From a bacterium HR28 (GTDB taxonomy: Bacteria; Chloroflexota; Chloroflexia; Thermomicrobiales; Thermomicrobiaceae), in contig BEIE01000004.1 in assembly GCA_002898255.1 (NCBI GenBank), forward strand, positions 124,001 through 188,000: a stretch of DNA of 64,000 bases, in the 5' to 3' direction. The notes under the pieces are model-generated. The model saw only the letters and a program-made list of their open reading frames with translations. It was not told where the DNA came from and did not search any database. This document shows, one piece after another, positions 9,775-17,634 of the stretch; the first letter of the stretch is position 1, and every line of letters starts with the position of its first letter. Both the position numbers and the translations under genes were made by a program.

Positions 9775-10719
9775 ATGGCGGAGTCGATTCGTATTCTATT
9801 TCTTGGTACACCTGATTTTGCCGTACCATCGCTCCGCGCACTCGTTGCCCAACCCGATATGGAGATTGTTCTAGTGGTGACACAGCCGGATCGCCCCGCT
9901 GGCCGGGGCCGTGCGTTGCAGCCACCGCCGGTAAAGATGGCCGCGCTCGAGTTGGGCTTGCCTATATGGCAACCAACGTCCTTGCGTGGGGCCGAAGTGG
10001 AAGAGCGCTTTCGCGTGGTCTCTCCGGCAGTCGGCGTTGTGGTCGCCTATGGGGAATTGATTCCCCGTCGGCTCTTGGAGCTCGTACCGCATGGCTTTCT
10101 GAACGTGCACCCATCGTTGCTACCCCGCTATCGCGGAGCAAGTCCGATTCAGACCGCGCTACTCAATGGGGACGAGATGACGGGTGTGACGGTCATCCTT
10201 CTTACGCCTGAGCTGGACGCAGGTCCGATTGTTCGACAAGTTGCGGTGCCAATTTTGCCGGAGGACACTGGTCAGACCCTCAGCAGTCGGCTCGCCGCGC
10301 TTGCTGCCGAGATTCTCCCTGAGACGGTTCGCGATTGGGTCAAGGGGAAAATAGCTGCTGTCCCTCAAGACGAACAGCAAGCGACCTATACTCGGCCCTT
10401 GAGCAAAGAGGACGGGAGAGTCGACTGGTTCCTACCGGCGGAGCGGATCGAGCGGGCGATCCGTGCACTGCAGCCATGGCCCGGTGCCTGGACACTGATC
10501 CGTGGACGTCGCTTGATTCTGCTTCGCGCACATCTCACCCAGAACGAGCAGCGGCTCGCACCTGGCTGCCTTGCCCCGACAAGTACCGAGTTACTTGTTG
10601 GGACCGGGAGCTGCCCCCTGGCCTTGGACATTGTGCAGCCAGAAGGAAAGAAGCCTATGACGGGCCTCGACTGGTGGCGCGGAGCTCGTCTCGCGCCAGG
10701 GAGCTGCTTCGATGCGTGA
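9775..10719 (+). CDS. fmt: Methionyl-tRNA formyltransferase
   Basis: 314 residues from the ATG at 9775, typical of the family. It begins [19 protein letters not shown]. The formyltransferase domain has the catalytic-site segment [21 protein letters not shown] followed by [16 protein letters not shown]. The C-terminal domain follows, with DGRVDW and [11 protein letters not shown]. It formylates initiator Met-tRNA using 10-formyl-THF. The frame is open 18 codons further upstream, but that ATG lacks a ribosome-binding site. It overlaps the start of the endonuclease V gene by 8 nt. Confidence 0.95.
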   Translation: MAESIRILFLGTPDFAVPSLRALVAQPDMEIVLVVTQPDRPAGRGRALQPPPVKMAALELGLPIWQPTSLRGAEVEERFRVVSPAVGVVVAYGELIPRRLLELVPHGFLNVHPSLLPRYRGASPIQTALLNGDEMTGVTVILLTPELDAGPIVRQVAVPILPEDTGQTLSSRLAALAAEILPETVRDWVKGKIAAVPQDEQQATYTRPLSKEDGRVDWFLPAERIERAIRALQPWPGAWTLIRGRRLILLRAHLTQNEQRLAPGCLAPTSTELLVGTGSCPLALDIVQPEGKKPMTGLDWWRGARLAPGSCFDA

Positions 10720-11479
10720 AGAAGAGAATTCAACGCATACGCGGCGACCACGCCGGTGGGCTCTCCGCGCGACCATTTCGCCGGAAGAGCTGGAGCGCCT
10801 AGCACAGCTTCAACAGCAGCTCGCGCAACGGATCCTCGAGTGTCCTTTGCCCGGCCCACCTCGACTGATCGCTGGCGCAGACCTACATGTTCGTGGCGAG
10901 CATGCAGTGGCTATTGCGGTGAATTTCGAACTTCTTGAGCTTCCTGACAACGATGAGGATATTCGTCCGTTGCCGCTCCAGGAGGTCGAGCGAGCCATCG
11001 TGCAGACAGTCGTCACTTTCCCATACATTCCGGGCTACCTAAGTTTTCGGGAAGCACCGGCCATTGTCGAAGCGATACGGGCGTTGCGGCGAACACCGGA
11101 TCTGCTCCTGATCGATGGACAAGGACGGGCACATCCGCGTGGCTGCGGACTCGCCAGTCATGTTGGGGTCCTGCTTGATTTACCCACAATCGGTGCAGCG
11201 AAGTCCCGTCTGTACGGCCGATATAGCGAGCCGGCCAATGTACGGGGTGCGTGGACACCTGTCATCGGCGATCACCAAGTGATCGGTGCCGCGGTGCGGA
11301 CACGCGTGGACACCAAGCCGATTATCGTCTCCGTTGGGCATCGCATCACGTTGCAGGAGGCGATCGCGTGGGTTCTTCGGCTCAGTCGCTATCGTATCCC
11401 GGAGCCAACTCGTTGGGCTCATCGCTATGCAAAGGACGCCGCCGCACACCTGGACGAAGAAAGTGCACCGGGGATGTGA
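10712..11479 (+). CDS. nfi: Endonuclease V (deoxyinosine 3' endonuclease)
   Basis: 255 residues. Endonuclease V motifs appear in order: LIAGADLHV with the first metal-binding Asp, [32 protein letters not shown] with the second Asp, and AAKSRLYG. The enzyme nicks DNA near deaminated bases, chiefly inosine, to start repair. It starts within the last codons of fmt after GGGAG, so the two are co-transcribed. The N-terminal 20 residues are longer than usual and basic. Confidence 0.92.
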   Translation: MREEENSTHTRRPRRWALRATISPEELERLAQLQQQLAQRILECPLPGPPRLIAGADLHVRGEHAVAIAVNFELLELPDNDEDIRPLPLQEVERAIVQTVVTFPYIPGYLSFREAPAIVEAIRALRRTPDLLLIDGQGRAHPRGCGLASHVGVLLDLPTIGAAKSRLYGRYSEPANVRGAWTPVIGDHQVIGAAVRTRVDTKPIIVSVGHRITLQEAIAWVLRLSRYRIPEPTRWAHRYAKDAAAHLDEESAPGM

Positions 11480-11936
11480 GTAGGAAGTGTCGTGCGGAGT
11501 ACAACTCCGTAGCTCTATCCAGGTTCGGGTGATTCCCGTTGTGAGCCCCATGCGGGAGGTGGACCAACCAGAAAGGTCGTGACAGAAACGTTGGCGCCGG
11601 GGACAGAACGGACACTTCGTTTTGTCGCCGCACCTTGGTTTTCGCGATCCGCACACACGAGAGTGGATCTTGTGACCGGTTACTACCGGGGGTCTTCTCA
11701 CAACCGCGCCGCCACGCTGTCTCGGGAGTCGCATGCAGTTCTTTCACAGCCACGGCAGCGGTCTATCTCGGAACATCCTAGGTCGATGGGCAATGAACGG
11801 AACAAGGCCGGTCTATCGGTGTGCGACAGCGCAGAACTACCGTGTACGTGCCGAACTACGCGTGCTGCTTGACCCGGGTGGCCAGTCTGTATGGGCGTGG
11901 TCGCGAGATTCCAGGCGGTGGAGTCGGCTCTCAGAA
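11480..11936 (+). other. 457-nt gap left of the integrated element
   Basis: No coding frame with a credible ribosome-binding site or recognisable product, and no tRNA, rRNA or known riboswitch motif. It is host-side flank between nfi and the left end of the integrated element. Before insertion it would have been continuous with the region after 22520. Confidence 0.5.
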
Positions 11937-11964
11937 TATACGCATAAGGGTTCTAACCCCAAGT
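11937..11964 (+). repeat. Left attachment site (attL) candidate
   Basis: Left arm TATACGCATAA (11937-11947), centre GGGTTC (11948-11953), right arm TAACCCCAAGT (11954-11964). The first 18 bases repeat with one mismatch at 22493-22510. The left arm resembles a XerC-type half-site, while the right arm is divergent, as expected if it came from the element. Confidence 0.75.
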
Positions 11965-12039
11965 TTGTGTTGGTTCGTCCTGGCCGACGCTGGTCGAACG
12001 CGTACGGATGCGGGGATGCACGATCCGGCGGTGTTGGTT

Positions 12040-12068
12040 CGAACCTGTACGTACAGGTTCGGTATAAT
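12040..12068 (+). promoter_or_regulatory. 22-bp perfect palindrome abutting a TATAAT box
   Basis: The sequence at 12040-12061 is a perfect palindrome with half-site CGAACCTGTAC. Two bases after its right edge is a consensus -10 box, TATAAT, at 12063-12068. The palindrome occupies the place of the -35 element, which is otherwise poor (TTGGTT at 12034 is too far away). This is the layout of an operator controlling the regulator gene that starts at 12111. The binding protein is not identified. Confidence 0.7.
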
Positions 12069-12072
12069 CGGT

Positions 12073-12094
12073 TTGGTGACCATGTCGTGACCAC
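12073..12094 (+). repeat. Left tandem 11-bp repeats, possible integrase arm sites
   Basis: TTGGTGACCAT at 12073-12083 is followed directly by the related GTCGTGACCAC at 12084-12094 (8 of 11 identical). The exact 11-mer occurs twice in tandem near the opposite end of the element, at 22419-22440, in the same orientation. Confidence 0.6.
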
Positions 12095-12110
12095 CCAGGG
12101 GGTGCAAGCG

Positions 12111-13019
12111 ATGGAAGCGCCGCGCATCGTGCCGGTCCGGGTCGCTCGACTGGATGGCGAGCGGGCACGCGAACGCGTGCTCGCCGCCGAGCCGAACCGA
12201 GTGGTCGAGACCGGCGACGAGGGGTCGATCATTGCCTGGTGGGACGATGGGGGGATGGCCATCATCAGCCCCAACCCTGAATTTCCCCCGGAGGCGCAAC
12301 TGATCGATGGAACGGGGCGGATCCTCTGCGCGTGCGAGAACCGCCCCCCATGGACAGCCGCGTTCGAATCGAGCCCGCTACTCGCCTGGGTCTCCGCGGT
12401 TTCCTGGTTGCCTGACCACGACCCGTACCCGCCGGCCCTCCTGGTCTCCGGCACAGCTGAGTCTCTCCGGTGGGCGCTCGAGGCCTGGTTCGATCACGTT
12501 GCGCAGATCCCTGGTCTCCTGGCCTCGTCTGGGGAGACGCGCATGCTCTGGACTCGACCCACCGCCTTCCCCTTCCCGGTTGCACATCCTGGCCAGGATC
12601 CGCTCCCCGAACACGCCCTCATCGCCTCGTGCTGGCTCCTCGTGGACGGTGCGCGTGTCACCGGGGACCCCGTGGCCGCGTTGCTCCGCGTCCGCGTGCG
12701 TCAACTCGCATCCGACCGTTGGTGCGTGACGGTCGCGACCGCCGTTCCAGCCCTGCGCGAAGGGGTCATCGACTGGTTGTCGGCGCTCCTCGGCCAAGTC
12801 GAAGTCATCAACCCATCGGTGCTCCTCGGCTTCGCGTTGCCAGACGAACGCCAGTGCACACTCCTGACCCCGACGGAACGGCAACTCCGGCAACTCTATT
12901 ACCACGGCCTCAGCGATAACGAAATCGCCCAAGCTGTCCACAAGGATCGGGGCACCGTGTCCAATATCCTGAGCGACCTCCGCCGCCGCCACCTCATCAG
13001 CACCCGCCGCCCGCGCTGA
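12111..13019 (+). CDS. Element-encoded protein with C-terminal LuxR-like HTH
   Basis: 302 residues from the ATG at 12111, preceded by GGGGGTG. The frame is open far upstream, but that part crosses the attachment site and promoter. The first 240 residues resemble nothing I recognise. The last 50 form a helix-turn-helix of the LuxR/GerE type: LTPTERQLRQLYYHGLSDNE, then IAQAVHKDRGTVSNILSDLR and a basic tail. It is the first gene of the element, reads inward, and sits behind the palindromic operator, so it is a plausible element regulator. The ligand or partner is unknown. Confidence 0.75.
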   Translation: MEAPRIVPVRVARLDGERARERVLAAEPNRVVETGDEGSIIAWWDDGGMAIISPNPEFPPEAQLIDGTGRILCACENRPPWTAAFESSPLLAWVSAVSWLPDHDPYPPALLVSGTAESLRWALEAWFDHVAQIPGLLASSGETRMLWTRPTAFPFPVAHPGQDPLPEHALIASCWLLVDGARVTGDPVAALLRVRVRQLASDRWCVTVATAVPALREGVIDWLSALLGQVEVINPSVLLGFALPDERQCTLLTPTERQLRQLYYHGLSDNEIAQAVHKDRGTVSNILSDLRRRHLISTRRPR

Positions 13020-13042
13020 TACCCCACCCAACTGCACCCGCT

Positions 13043-13072
13043 CACGGCACCGGCCGAGCGGCCGGTGCCGTG
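13043..13072 (+). terminator. Strong hairpin after the regulator gene
   Basis: Perfect 13-bp GC-rich stem CACGGCACCGGCC at 13043-13055 and its complement at 13060-13072, with loop GAGC. It lies 24 nt after the regulator stop and has no clear U-run. It isolates the regulator gene from the iteron region. Confidence 0.6.
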
Positions 13073-13097
13073 CTGTCTACGCACCCGCCGCCCCCCG

Positions 13098-13199
13098 CGT
13101 GAAACCGGCGTGAACCGGGCAGGAACGGCGCGTGAAGCTGCGTGAAGCGCGCATGAGAAACTCGTGAAGGAGCCGTGAAAGAATATGAAGCGCCATGAT
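13098..13199 (+). repeat. Ten helically phased CGTGAA-type iterons (putative origin)
   Basis: Copies begin at 13098, 13109, 13120, 13131, 13141, 13152, 13163, 13174, 13184 and 13194. Six are exact CGTGAA; four are degenerate (CAGGAA, CATGAG, TATGAA, CATGAT). Spacing is 10 or 11 bp throughout, mean 10.7, so every copy faces the same side of the helix. The array ends at the -35 box of the xis-primase-helicase operon. It is best explained as an iteron origin or a cooperative operator for that operon. Confidence 0.75.
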
Positions 13200-13229
13200 T
13201 GACCGACACGATCCATCACGGGCTATACT
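13199..13229 (+). promoter_or_regulatory. Promoter of the element replication operon
   Basis: TTGACC at 13199-13204 and TATACT at 13224-13229 with a 19-bp spacer, slightly long, 26 bp before the first start codon. The -35 box touches the last iteron, so a protein on the array would control it. Confidence 0.6.
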
Positions 13230-13254
13230 TGTCCGCCGAAAGGAGGGTGCAGCC

Positions 13255-13485
13255 ATGCCGAAGCAAGACAAGCCGATCTACACCGTCAAGCTCCTCGATG
13301 CTGCGCGGCTCGCCGGTGTCGGGCGCTGGGCGGCCTACCGCGCGGCCAAGACCGGCGAGCTCTTGCCGGGTGTGCCGGTCGTCGCGGTCGGTCGGCGCCT
13401 GGTCGTGCCGGTCGCCCCGCTGGCGCGGGCGCTCGGAGTCGAGGCTGAGGAGCTGCGCGAGTCGATACGGGGGTCGACAAAATGA
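13255..13485 (+). CDS. Small helix-turn-helix (excisionase/MerR-like) protein
   Basis: 76 residues from the ATG at 13255, which has an excellent AAAGGAGGG site. It contains a winged-helix HTH of the excisionase type: YTVKLLDAARLAGVGRWAAY for helix-turn-helix, followed by RRLVVPVAPLARALGV. First gene of the replication operon and directly next to the iterons, it could be the protein that binds them or a regulator of integration. It shares 4 nt with the following mini-ORF. Confidence 0.75.
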   Translation: MPKQDKPIYTVKLLDAARLAGVGRWAAYRAAKTGELLPGVPVVAVGRRLVVPVAPLARALGVEAEELRESIRGSTK

Positions 13486-13598
13486 AGACACGCCCGCACC
13501 GCCGGGAACTCGCCCCAGTGGCACAGGCGCCTGGCGACCACCTCATCACGTCCGAGCTTGTGCGCCGCTTTGTTGCGTGGGAAAGGGTGGCGCCATGA
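13482..13598 (+). CDS. 38-residue mini-ORF locked between two overlaps
   Basis: It reads MKTRPHRRELAPVAQAPGDH and ends FVAWERVAP. Its ATG overlaps the preceding stop (ATGA at 13482-13485) and its stop overlaps the primase start (ATGA at 13595-13598). GGGGG lies 8 nt upstream. Perfect tiling at both ends makes translational coupling likely. The product is basic at the N-terminus with a short predicted helix at the C-terminus. Function unknown. Confidence 0.6.
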   Translation: MKTRPHRRELAPVAQAPGDHLITSELVRRFVAWERVAP

Positions 13599-14449
13599 CG
13601 AAGCTGGGTCGCACCGCCCTCCGGTACGCGAAAATGCTCCGCTGGCCCATCGTACCGCTCCACTGGGTCGACGATGCTGGCCACTGCTCCTGCGGCGATC
13701 CAGCGTGCCGCGCGGCCGGCAAACACCCGCTCATCGCCGACTGGCCGCGGCGCGCGACGAATGATCCGGCGACGCTCGCCCGCTGGTGGCAAAAATGGCC
13801 CCTGGCCAACCTCGGCGTCGCGCTCGGCGATGGCCACGTCGTCCTCGACGTCGACCCCCGGCATGGCGGCGATGAGGCACTCGCCGATCTCGAGGCCACG
13901 CACGAGCCGCTGCCGCCAACGCCAACCGTCCTGACCGGCGGTGGTGGGACCCACTACCACTTCGCCGCTCCGCCGGACACGCCGACCGTGACGCTCGCGC
14001 CCGGTCTCGAACTCAAGGCCGCGGGGGCACAAGTCGTCCTGCCACCGAGTCGGAGCGCGGCCGGGCTCTACCAGTGGGATGCCGGCGCTCATGTCGCCGA
14101 TCTCCCGCTTGCGCCGCTGCCCGACTGGCTGCTGGCACTGGCGCACCAGGTGCGGCGGAGCCCTGGTCAGAGGAGTACGGAACTCCCGCCGGTGATCACC
14201 GAAGGGGCGCGCAACCGCTGGCTCGCCTCGCTTGCCGGGACACTGCGCCGCCGCGGCTGCAGCGAAGCGGAAATCCTTGCGTGTCTCCGGATCCTCAACG
14301 TCTCACGCTGCCAGCCGCCGCTGGACGAGCGCGAGCTGGCCAAGATCGCACGGTCCATCGCGCGCTACGCACCGGCGTGTCCGCCAGATGCACCGGCCCC
14401 CCGCAGCCGCCGGCGCATCATCCACCTGGGAGTGATCCATGCGGAGTGA
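13595..14449 (+). CDS. Prim-Pol type primase/polymerase with PriCT-like C-terminus
   Basis: 284 residues from the ATG at 13595 (GAAAGGGTGG upstream). The N-terminal domain matches the bifunctional DNA primase/polymerase family: a Cys-rich segment CSCGDPACRAAGKHPLIADW, then LGVALGDGHVVLDVDPRHGG with the paired catalytic aspartates, and LTGGGGTHYHFA. The C-terminal part VITEGARNRWLASLAGTLRR and ERELAKIARSIARYAP fits the primase C-terminal domain. It would prime replication of the element together with the helicase whose gene it overlaps by 11 nt. Plasmids and phages often pair these two activities. Confidence 0.88.
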   Translation: MTKLGRTALRYAKMLRWPIVPLHWVDDAGHCSCGDPACRAAGKHPLIADWPRRATNDPATLARWWQKWPLANLGVALGDGHVVLDVDPRHGGDEALADLEATHEPLPPTPTVLTGGGGTHYHFAAPPDTPTVTLAPGLELKAAGAQVVLPPSRSAAGLYQWDAGAHVADLPLAPLPDWLLALAHQVRRSPGQRSTELPPVITEGARNRWLASLAGTLRRRGCSEAEILACLRILNVSRCQPPLDERELAKIARSIARYAPACPPDAPAPRSRRRIIHLGVIHAE

Positions 14450-16238
14450 CATCGTCGAAATCGTCGTGCATGGTGTGACGTATCGCATCGAAGAGCCAAT
14501 CGTCCGTGATGGCCTCCGTGCCACCGTTACCGCGCTGGTCGATGGCCAGGCTCTCGCCACTGACCGGCTCAACCTCGACCGCGAGCGGGATCGCCGCCGC
14601 TTCGCCGAACGTGCCGGCAACCCGGCGCTCGCCGATGACCTGCTCCTCGTCCGTGAGCGCGTGCTGGAGTACCTCGCCGGGCCACCACCCGCCGCGAGCG
14701 AGGCAAATAAGACACTTGACGGCGAGGTGCTCGCCGCCGCCCTGGCGTTGCTGGACGACCCACAGCTGCTCGACCGGGTTCGCGAGACGGTGGCCGCGCT
14801 CGGTTGGACGCCGCCCCCGGGCGGCGAACACCTGCCGGCGCTGGTGTACCTGGTCCTCAGCAGCCGCTTGCTGGAGCGGCCGGTGAACTTGCTCGTCGAG
14901 GGCCCGAGCGGCGCGGGCAAGACGCTGCTCGTCGCGACGGTTGCCCAGCTCTTCCCGGCAGACGCGATCGTTGCGCTCACCGGCATGTCGGAGCGCGGCC
15001 TGCTCTACCTGGGCGGCAACCTCAGCCACCGGATGCTGCTCGTCACCGAGGCGGCTGGCCTGCATCGCGACGGCATCGGTGCGGCGATCATGCGCTCGGT
15101 CACCTGGGAAGGTCGCGTGCGCTACCCGACCGTCGAGAAGGACGAGAGCGGCCGGCTGGTGAGCCGCGTGATCGAACTCGCGGGGCCAACCGGACTCGTC
15201 ACGACGACTACCCGCGGCGTCGAAGAGGAACTGGCCACGCGACTCCTAGCCGTCAGCGTGCCGGAAAGTCCTGAGGCGACGCGAGCGGTGCTCCGCGCCA
15301 TCGGCCGGACAGCCAACGGGAGTGCGCCAGAACAGCCGGATCTCGCGCCCTGGCACGCACTGCAGCGGTGGCTCGAGCACGAGGGGGTACGGAGCGTCAC
15401 CATCCCGTTCGCGGAGCGGCTCGCCGAACTCGTGCCGGCTGACCTCGTGCGCATGCGGCGCGATTTCCCGCAGCTCCTGACCCTGATCCGCGCCCATGCG
15501 CTCCTCCACCAGCGCCAGCGCGAGCGCGATGCCCATGGCCGGATCATCGCCACGCTTGCAGACTACGCAGCAGTCCACCGGCTGGTCGCGCCGCTGTACG
15601 GCGTCATCGCCGCCGGCGGGGTGACCGAGGGGGTCCGCATGGTGGTCAGCGCGGTCGCCGAGCTGTGCCTCGAGCCGGACGATACGGTGTCGCTCACCCG
15701 GCTCGTGCAGCTGCTCGGTCGCGACAAATCGCGCATCAGCCGGCACGTCCGCCGCGCGATCGAGCTCGGCTTCTTGGTCAACCTGGAGCCCGTCAAAGGC
15801 CGGCCGGCCAAGCTGCGCCCCGGCGACCCGCTGCCGCCACCGGTGAGCGCGCTCCCCGACCCAGAAAACCTTGCGCTCCCCCTGGAGCGCAACACCGCAA
15901 CACTCGCGGGAGATCGCGATCACGACGCGGAAAACACCGTTGCACCTGGGGGAGCAACACCCCCGCAACACCCGCAACACCCGCCACGGCCGGACGAGGG
16001 AAGCGTTGCGGGTGTTGCGCCACCGTTGCGCCCCGGGGAGCAACGGTCTTTTGGCGATGCTGATGCGGAAATCGCCGACCGTTGCGGTGTTGCGGGTAGG
16101 GGGCAACAGTGCATGTTTTGCCCCTGCGGTGGCGTACTCGGGCCGACGGACCGCGCAGGTTGGCTGCGCTGCGAGCGGTGTGGACAGTGGATGCGCGCCG
16201 ACGATCCAGCATTGCGGCGCGGGAAGGGAGGTGGCTAA
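14439..16238 (+). CDS. AAA+ ATPase (putative replicative helicase) with winged helix and zinc ribbon
   Basis: 599 residues. An N-terminal region of about 120 residues precedes an ATPase domain with Walker A EGPSGAGKTLL at about residue 150, a Walker B-like RMLLVTEAAG, and a sensor region GPTGLVTTTTRG. A winged helix follows near residue 420 (VSLTRLVQLLGRDKSRISRH). A Pro/His-rich linker then leads to a C-terminal zinc ribbon with CMFCPCGG and CERCGQWM. By context with the Prim-Pol gene it is likely the element's replicative helicase or origin-opening ATPase. It ends in TAATG, shared with the next start. Confidence 0.82.
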   Translation: MRSDIVEIVVHGVTYRIEEPIVRDGLRATVTALVDGQALATDRLNLDRERDRRRFAERAGNPALADDLLLVRERVLEYLAGPPPAASEANKTLDGEVLAAALALLDDPQLLDRVRETVAALGWTPPPGGEHLPALVYLVLSSRLLERPVNLLVEGPSGAGKTLLVATVAQLFPADAIVALTGMSERGLLYLGGNLSHRMLLVTEAAGLHRDGIGAAIMRSVTWEGRVRYPTVEKDESGRLVSRVIELAGPTGLVTTTTRGVEEELATRLLAVSVPESPEATRAVLRAIGRTANGSAPEQPDLAPWHALQRWLEHEGVRSVTIPFAERLAELVPADLVRMRRDFPQLLTLIRAHALLHQRQRERDAHGRIIATLADYAAVHRLVAPLYGVIAAGGVTEGVRMVVSAVAELCLEPDDTVSLTRLVQLLGRDKSRISRHVRRAIELGFLVNLEPVKGRPAKLRPGDPLPPPVSALPDPENLALPLERNTATLAGDRDHDAENTVAPGGATPPQHPQHPPRPDEGSVAGVAPPLRPGEQRSFGDADAEIADRCGVAGRGQQCMFCPCGGVLGPTDRAGWLRCERCGQWMRADDPALRRGKGGG

Positions 16239-16810
16239 TGGCAGTGGGACGGCCGACTGCGGACGACCTCGCTTACGGTCGCCGGGTGCTCTCCCGCTGG
16301 GGTCAGGTGGTCCCGTACCGGCTGAACCGGCGTGAGGCCGAGGCCTACGAGCGTGCGAAGGAGCTCGGGTACCTCGTACTGCCGACCAGGCGCGTGCACC
16401 TCCGCAACGTCTGGTGGCGCTGGTGCGAGGAACATGGGCACCCGTACGTGATCGTGACGCCGCAACAGAAGCACGCCCAGGTGCACTACGACCTGCTGTG
16501 CATCGATGCGCAGCTGAGCAGTACCGGCGTCGTCGCGCTCCTCGACCTCGTCGCTGAGCTGGTGGAGCCGTACTGGCGAGCGCACCCGCGGCTGCTGCGC
16601 CGCTACGCGGACTGGGACTACATCGGTGAGGTCACCGGGACGATCCACCTGCCGCTCGCTGATGCCGACGCGTTCACGGCGCGCGTCGTCTCGCTCCTGC
16701 GCGAGCCGGGGGCCCTCTGGTACAGCACGGCGGACTGGGATGAGCGCGAGCGGCGGCAGTTGGAGTACCGCGACGCGGTCCGCCGCTGGCGGAAGGAGCG
16801 ACAGGGATGA
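16238..16810 (+). CDS. Hypothetical element protein
   Basis: 190 residues from the ATG at 16238, which overlaps the helicase stop as TAATG and follows AAGGGAGGTGG. The frame is open further upstream but inside the helicase gene. It is Trp-, Tyr- and Arg-rich (VWWRWCEEHGHPYVIVTPQQ) and I recognise no family. Its place in the chain helicase, this gene, SprT-like protease with 1-4 nt overlaps suggests obligate co-expression with the replication genes. Confidence 0.75.
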   Translation: MAVGRPTADDLAYGRRVLSRWGQVVPYRLNRREAEAYERAKELGYLVLPTRRVHLRNVWWRWCEEHGHPYVIVTPQQKHAQVHYDLLCIDAQLSSTGVVALLDLVAELVEPYWRAHPRLLRRYADWDYIGEVTGTIHLPLADADAFTARVVSLLREPGALWYSTADWDERERRQLEYRDAVRRWRKERQG

Positions 16811-17634
16811 CCGCCCGACGAGCGGCAGTTGGCGGAGTCCACGGAGCAGGACGTGTCACGGAGACACGGAGCCAACACGTCCGAGCTAGCGCGGACACAC
16901 CAGCGATCCCGCCGGAGCACGTGGCGCACCGGCAGGCGTTCGAGGCCTTCGTGCTCGAGCACGCCGAGCCACGGCACCGCGACGTGCTCCGCTTCCTGTA
17001 CGAGCGCTGGCACGAGTACAACGAGCGCTTCTTCACTGGCCAGCTCGTCGTGCCGTACATCCTGCTCGCGGAGCCGAAGATGCCGAGCGCACTCGGCGAC
17101 TGCGCTCCGGTGTCTGGGTTCGGCGCACGCTCGCAGATCCGCATCCGTCCCTCGATCGTCTTCGGCGGTCACCCGCTGGTCCGGAGCGGTGCCGCCTTCG
17201 CCGAAGGCCGGCTGCGCTTCGCGGCCGATGTGCTGTTGCACGAGATGGTCCACCAGTACCACCAGGAAGTCACCGGCGTCACGGAAGACTCGTACTCTGG
17301 CCACGGACCGGTGTTCCGCGACGAATGCAACCGGATCGGCGCGCTGCTCGGCCTGCCGCCGGTGCGGACCTGTAAGGCACGTGGTCGCGACCGGGACCTA
17401 CCGTCCTGCAGCCACTGGCCGCACAACGTCCGGCCGCCGGACTACTACCTGGGCGCCGTGGTGGAGCGCAGCCGGCGACGGCTCGAGCTGTCAGCCGCGA
17501 CGATCGCCGCCGCACTGGCTGCGGACGCGGAGTTGCGGTTGGCCGTCGCGAGGAAACGGGCCGAGCGCGGCATCGCCTGGCCAGATGTGTCCGAGCTAGC
17601 ACGGACGCATATCGAAAGGGGTGTGGAGTCGTGA
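16807..17634 (+). CDS. SprT-like zinc metalloprotease
   Basis: 275 residues. The central domain resembles SprT/Spartan proteins: YERWHEYNERFFTGQLVVPY near the start of the domain, then LLHEMVHQYHQEVTG with the HExxH zinc and catalytic motif, and a downstream SGHGPVFRDECNRIGALLGL helix. CSHWP may mark the remains of the zinc-ribbon part. In eukaryotes Spartan removes DNA-protein crosslinks; SprT-like genes are common in phages and plasmids. It starts in an ATGA overlap. A role in clearing replication blocks is inferred. Confidence 0.83.
   Translation: MTARRAAVGGVHGAGRVTETRSQHVRASADTPAIPPEHVAHRQAFEAFVLEHAEPRHRDVLRFLYERWHEYNERFFTGQLVVPYILLAEPKMPSALGDCAPVSGFGARSQIRIRPSIVFGGHPLVRSGAAFAEGRLRFAADVLLHEMVHQYHQEVTGVTEDSYSGHGPVFRDECNRIGALLGLPPVRTCKARGRDRDLPSCSHWPHNVRPPDYYLGAVVERSRRRLELSAATIAAALAADAELRLAVARKRAERGIAWPDVSELARTHIERGVES

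Noticed and set aside
11579-11872. 97-residue open frame in the left flank
   Set aside because: No ribosome-binding site, low-complexity composition and no recognisable domain.
11937-11964. Integration into a tRNA gene
   Set aside because: No tRNA cloverleaf can be drawn at either end; the only tRNA in the window is at 45 kb.
12040-12061. Palindrome considered as a LexA/SOS box
   Set aside because: It holds GAAC and GTTC, but 12 bp apart instead of 4, and CTGT/ACAG 4 bp apart instead of 8. It matches neither known LexA consensus.
11733-12110. Upstream extension of the HTH gene to a 428-residue protein
   Set aside because: The extension crosses the attachment site, palindrome and TATAAT box, and the ATG at 12111 has its own ribosome-binding site.
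13098-13199. Repeat array considered as a CRISPR
   Set aside because: Units are 10-11 bp with no unique spacers of 30 bp or more and no cas genes. Iterons or operators fit better.
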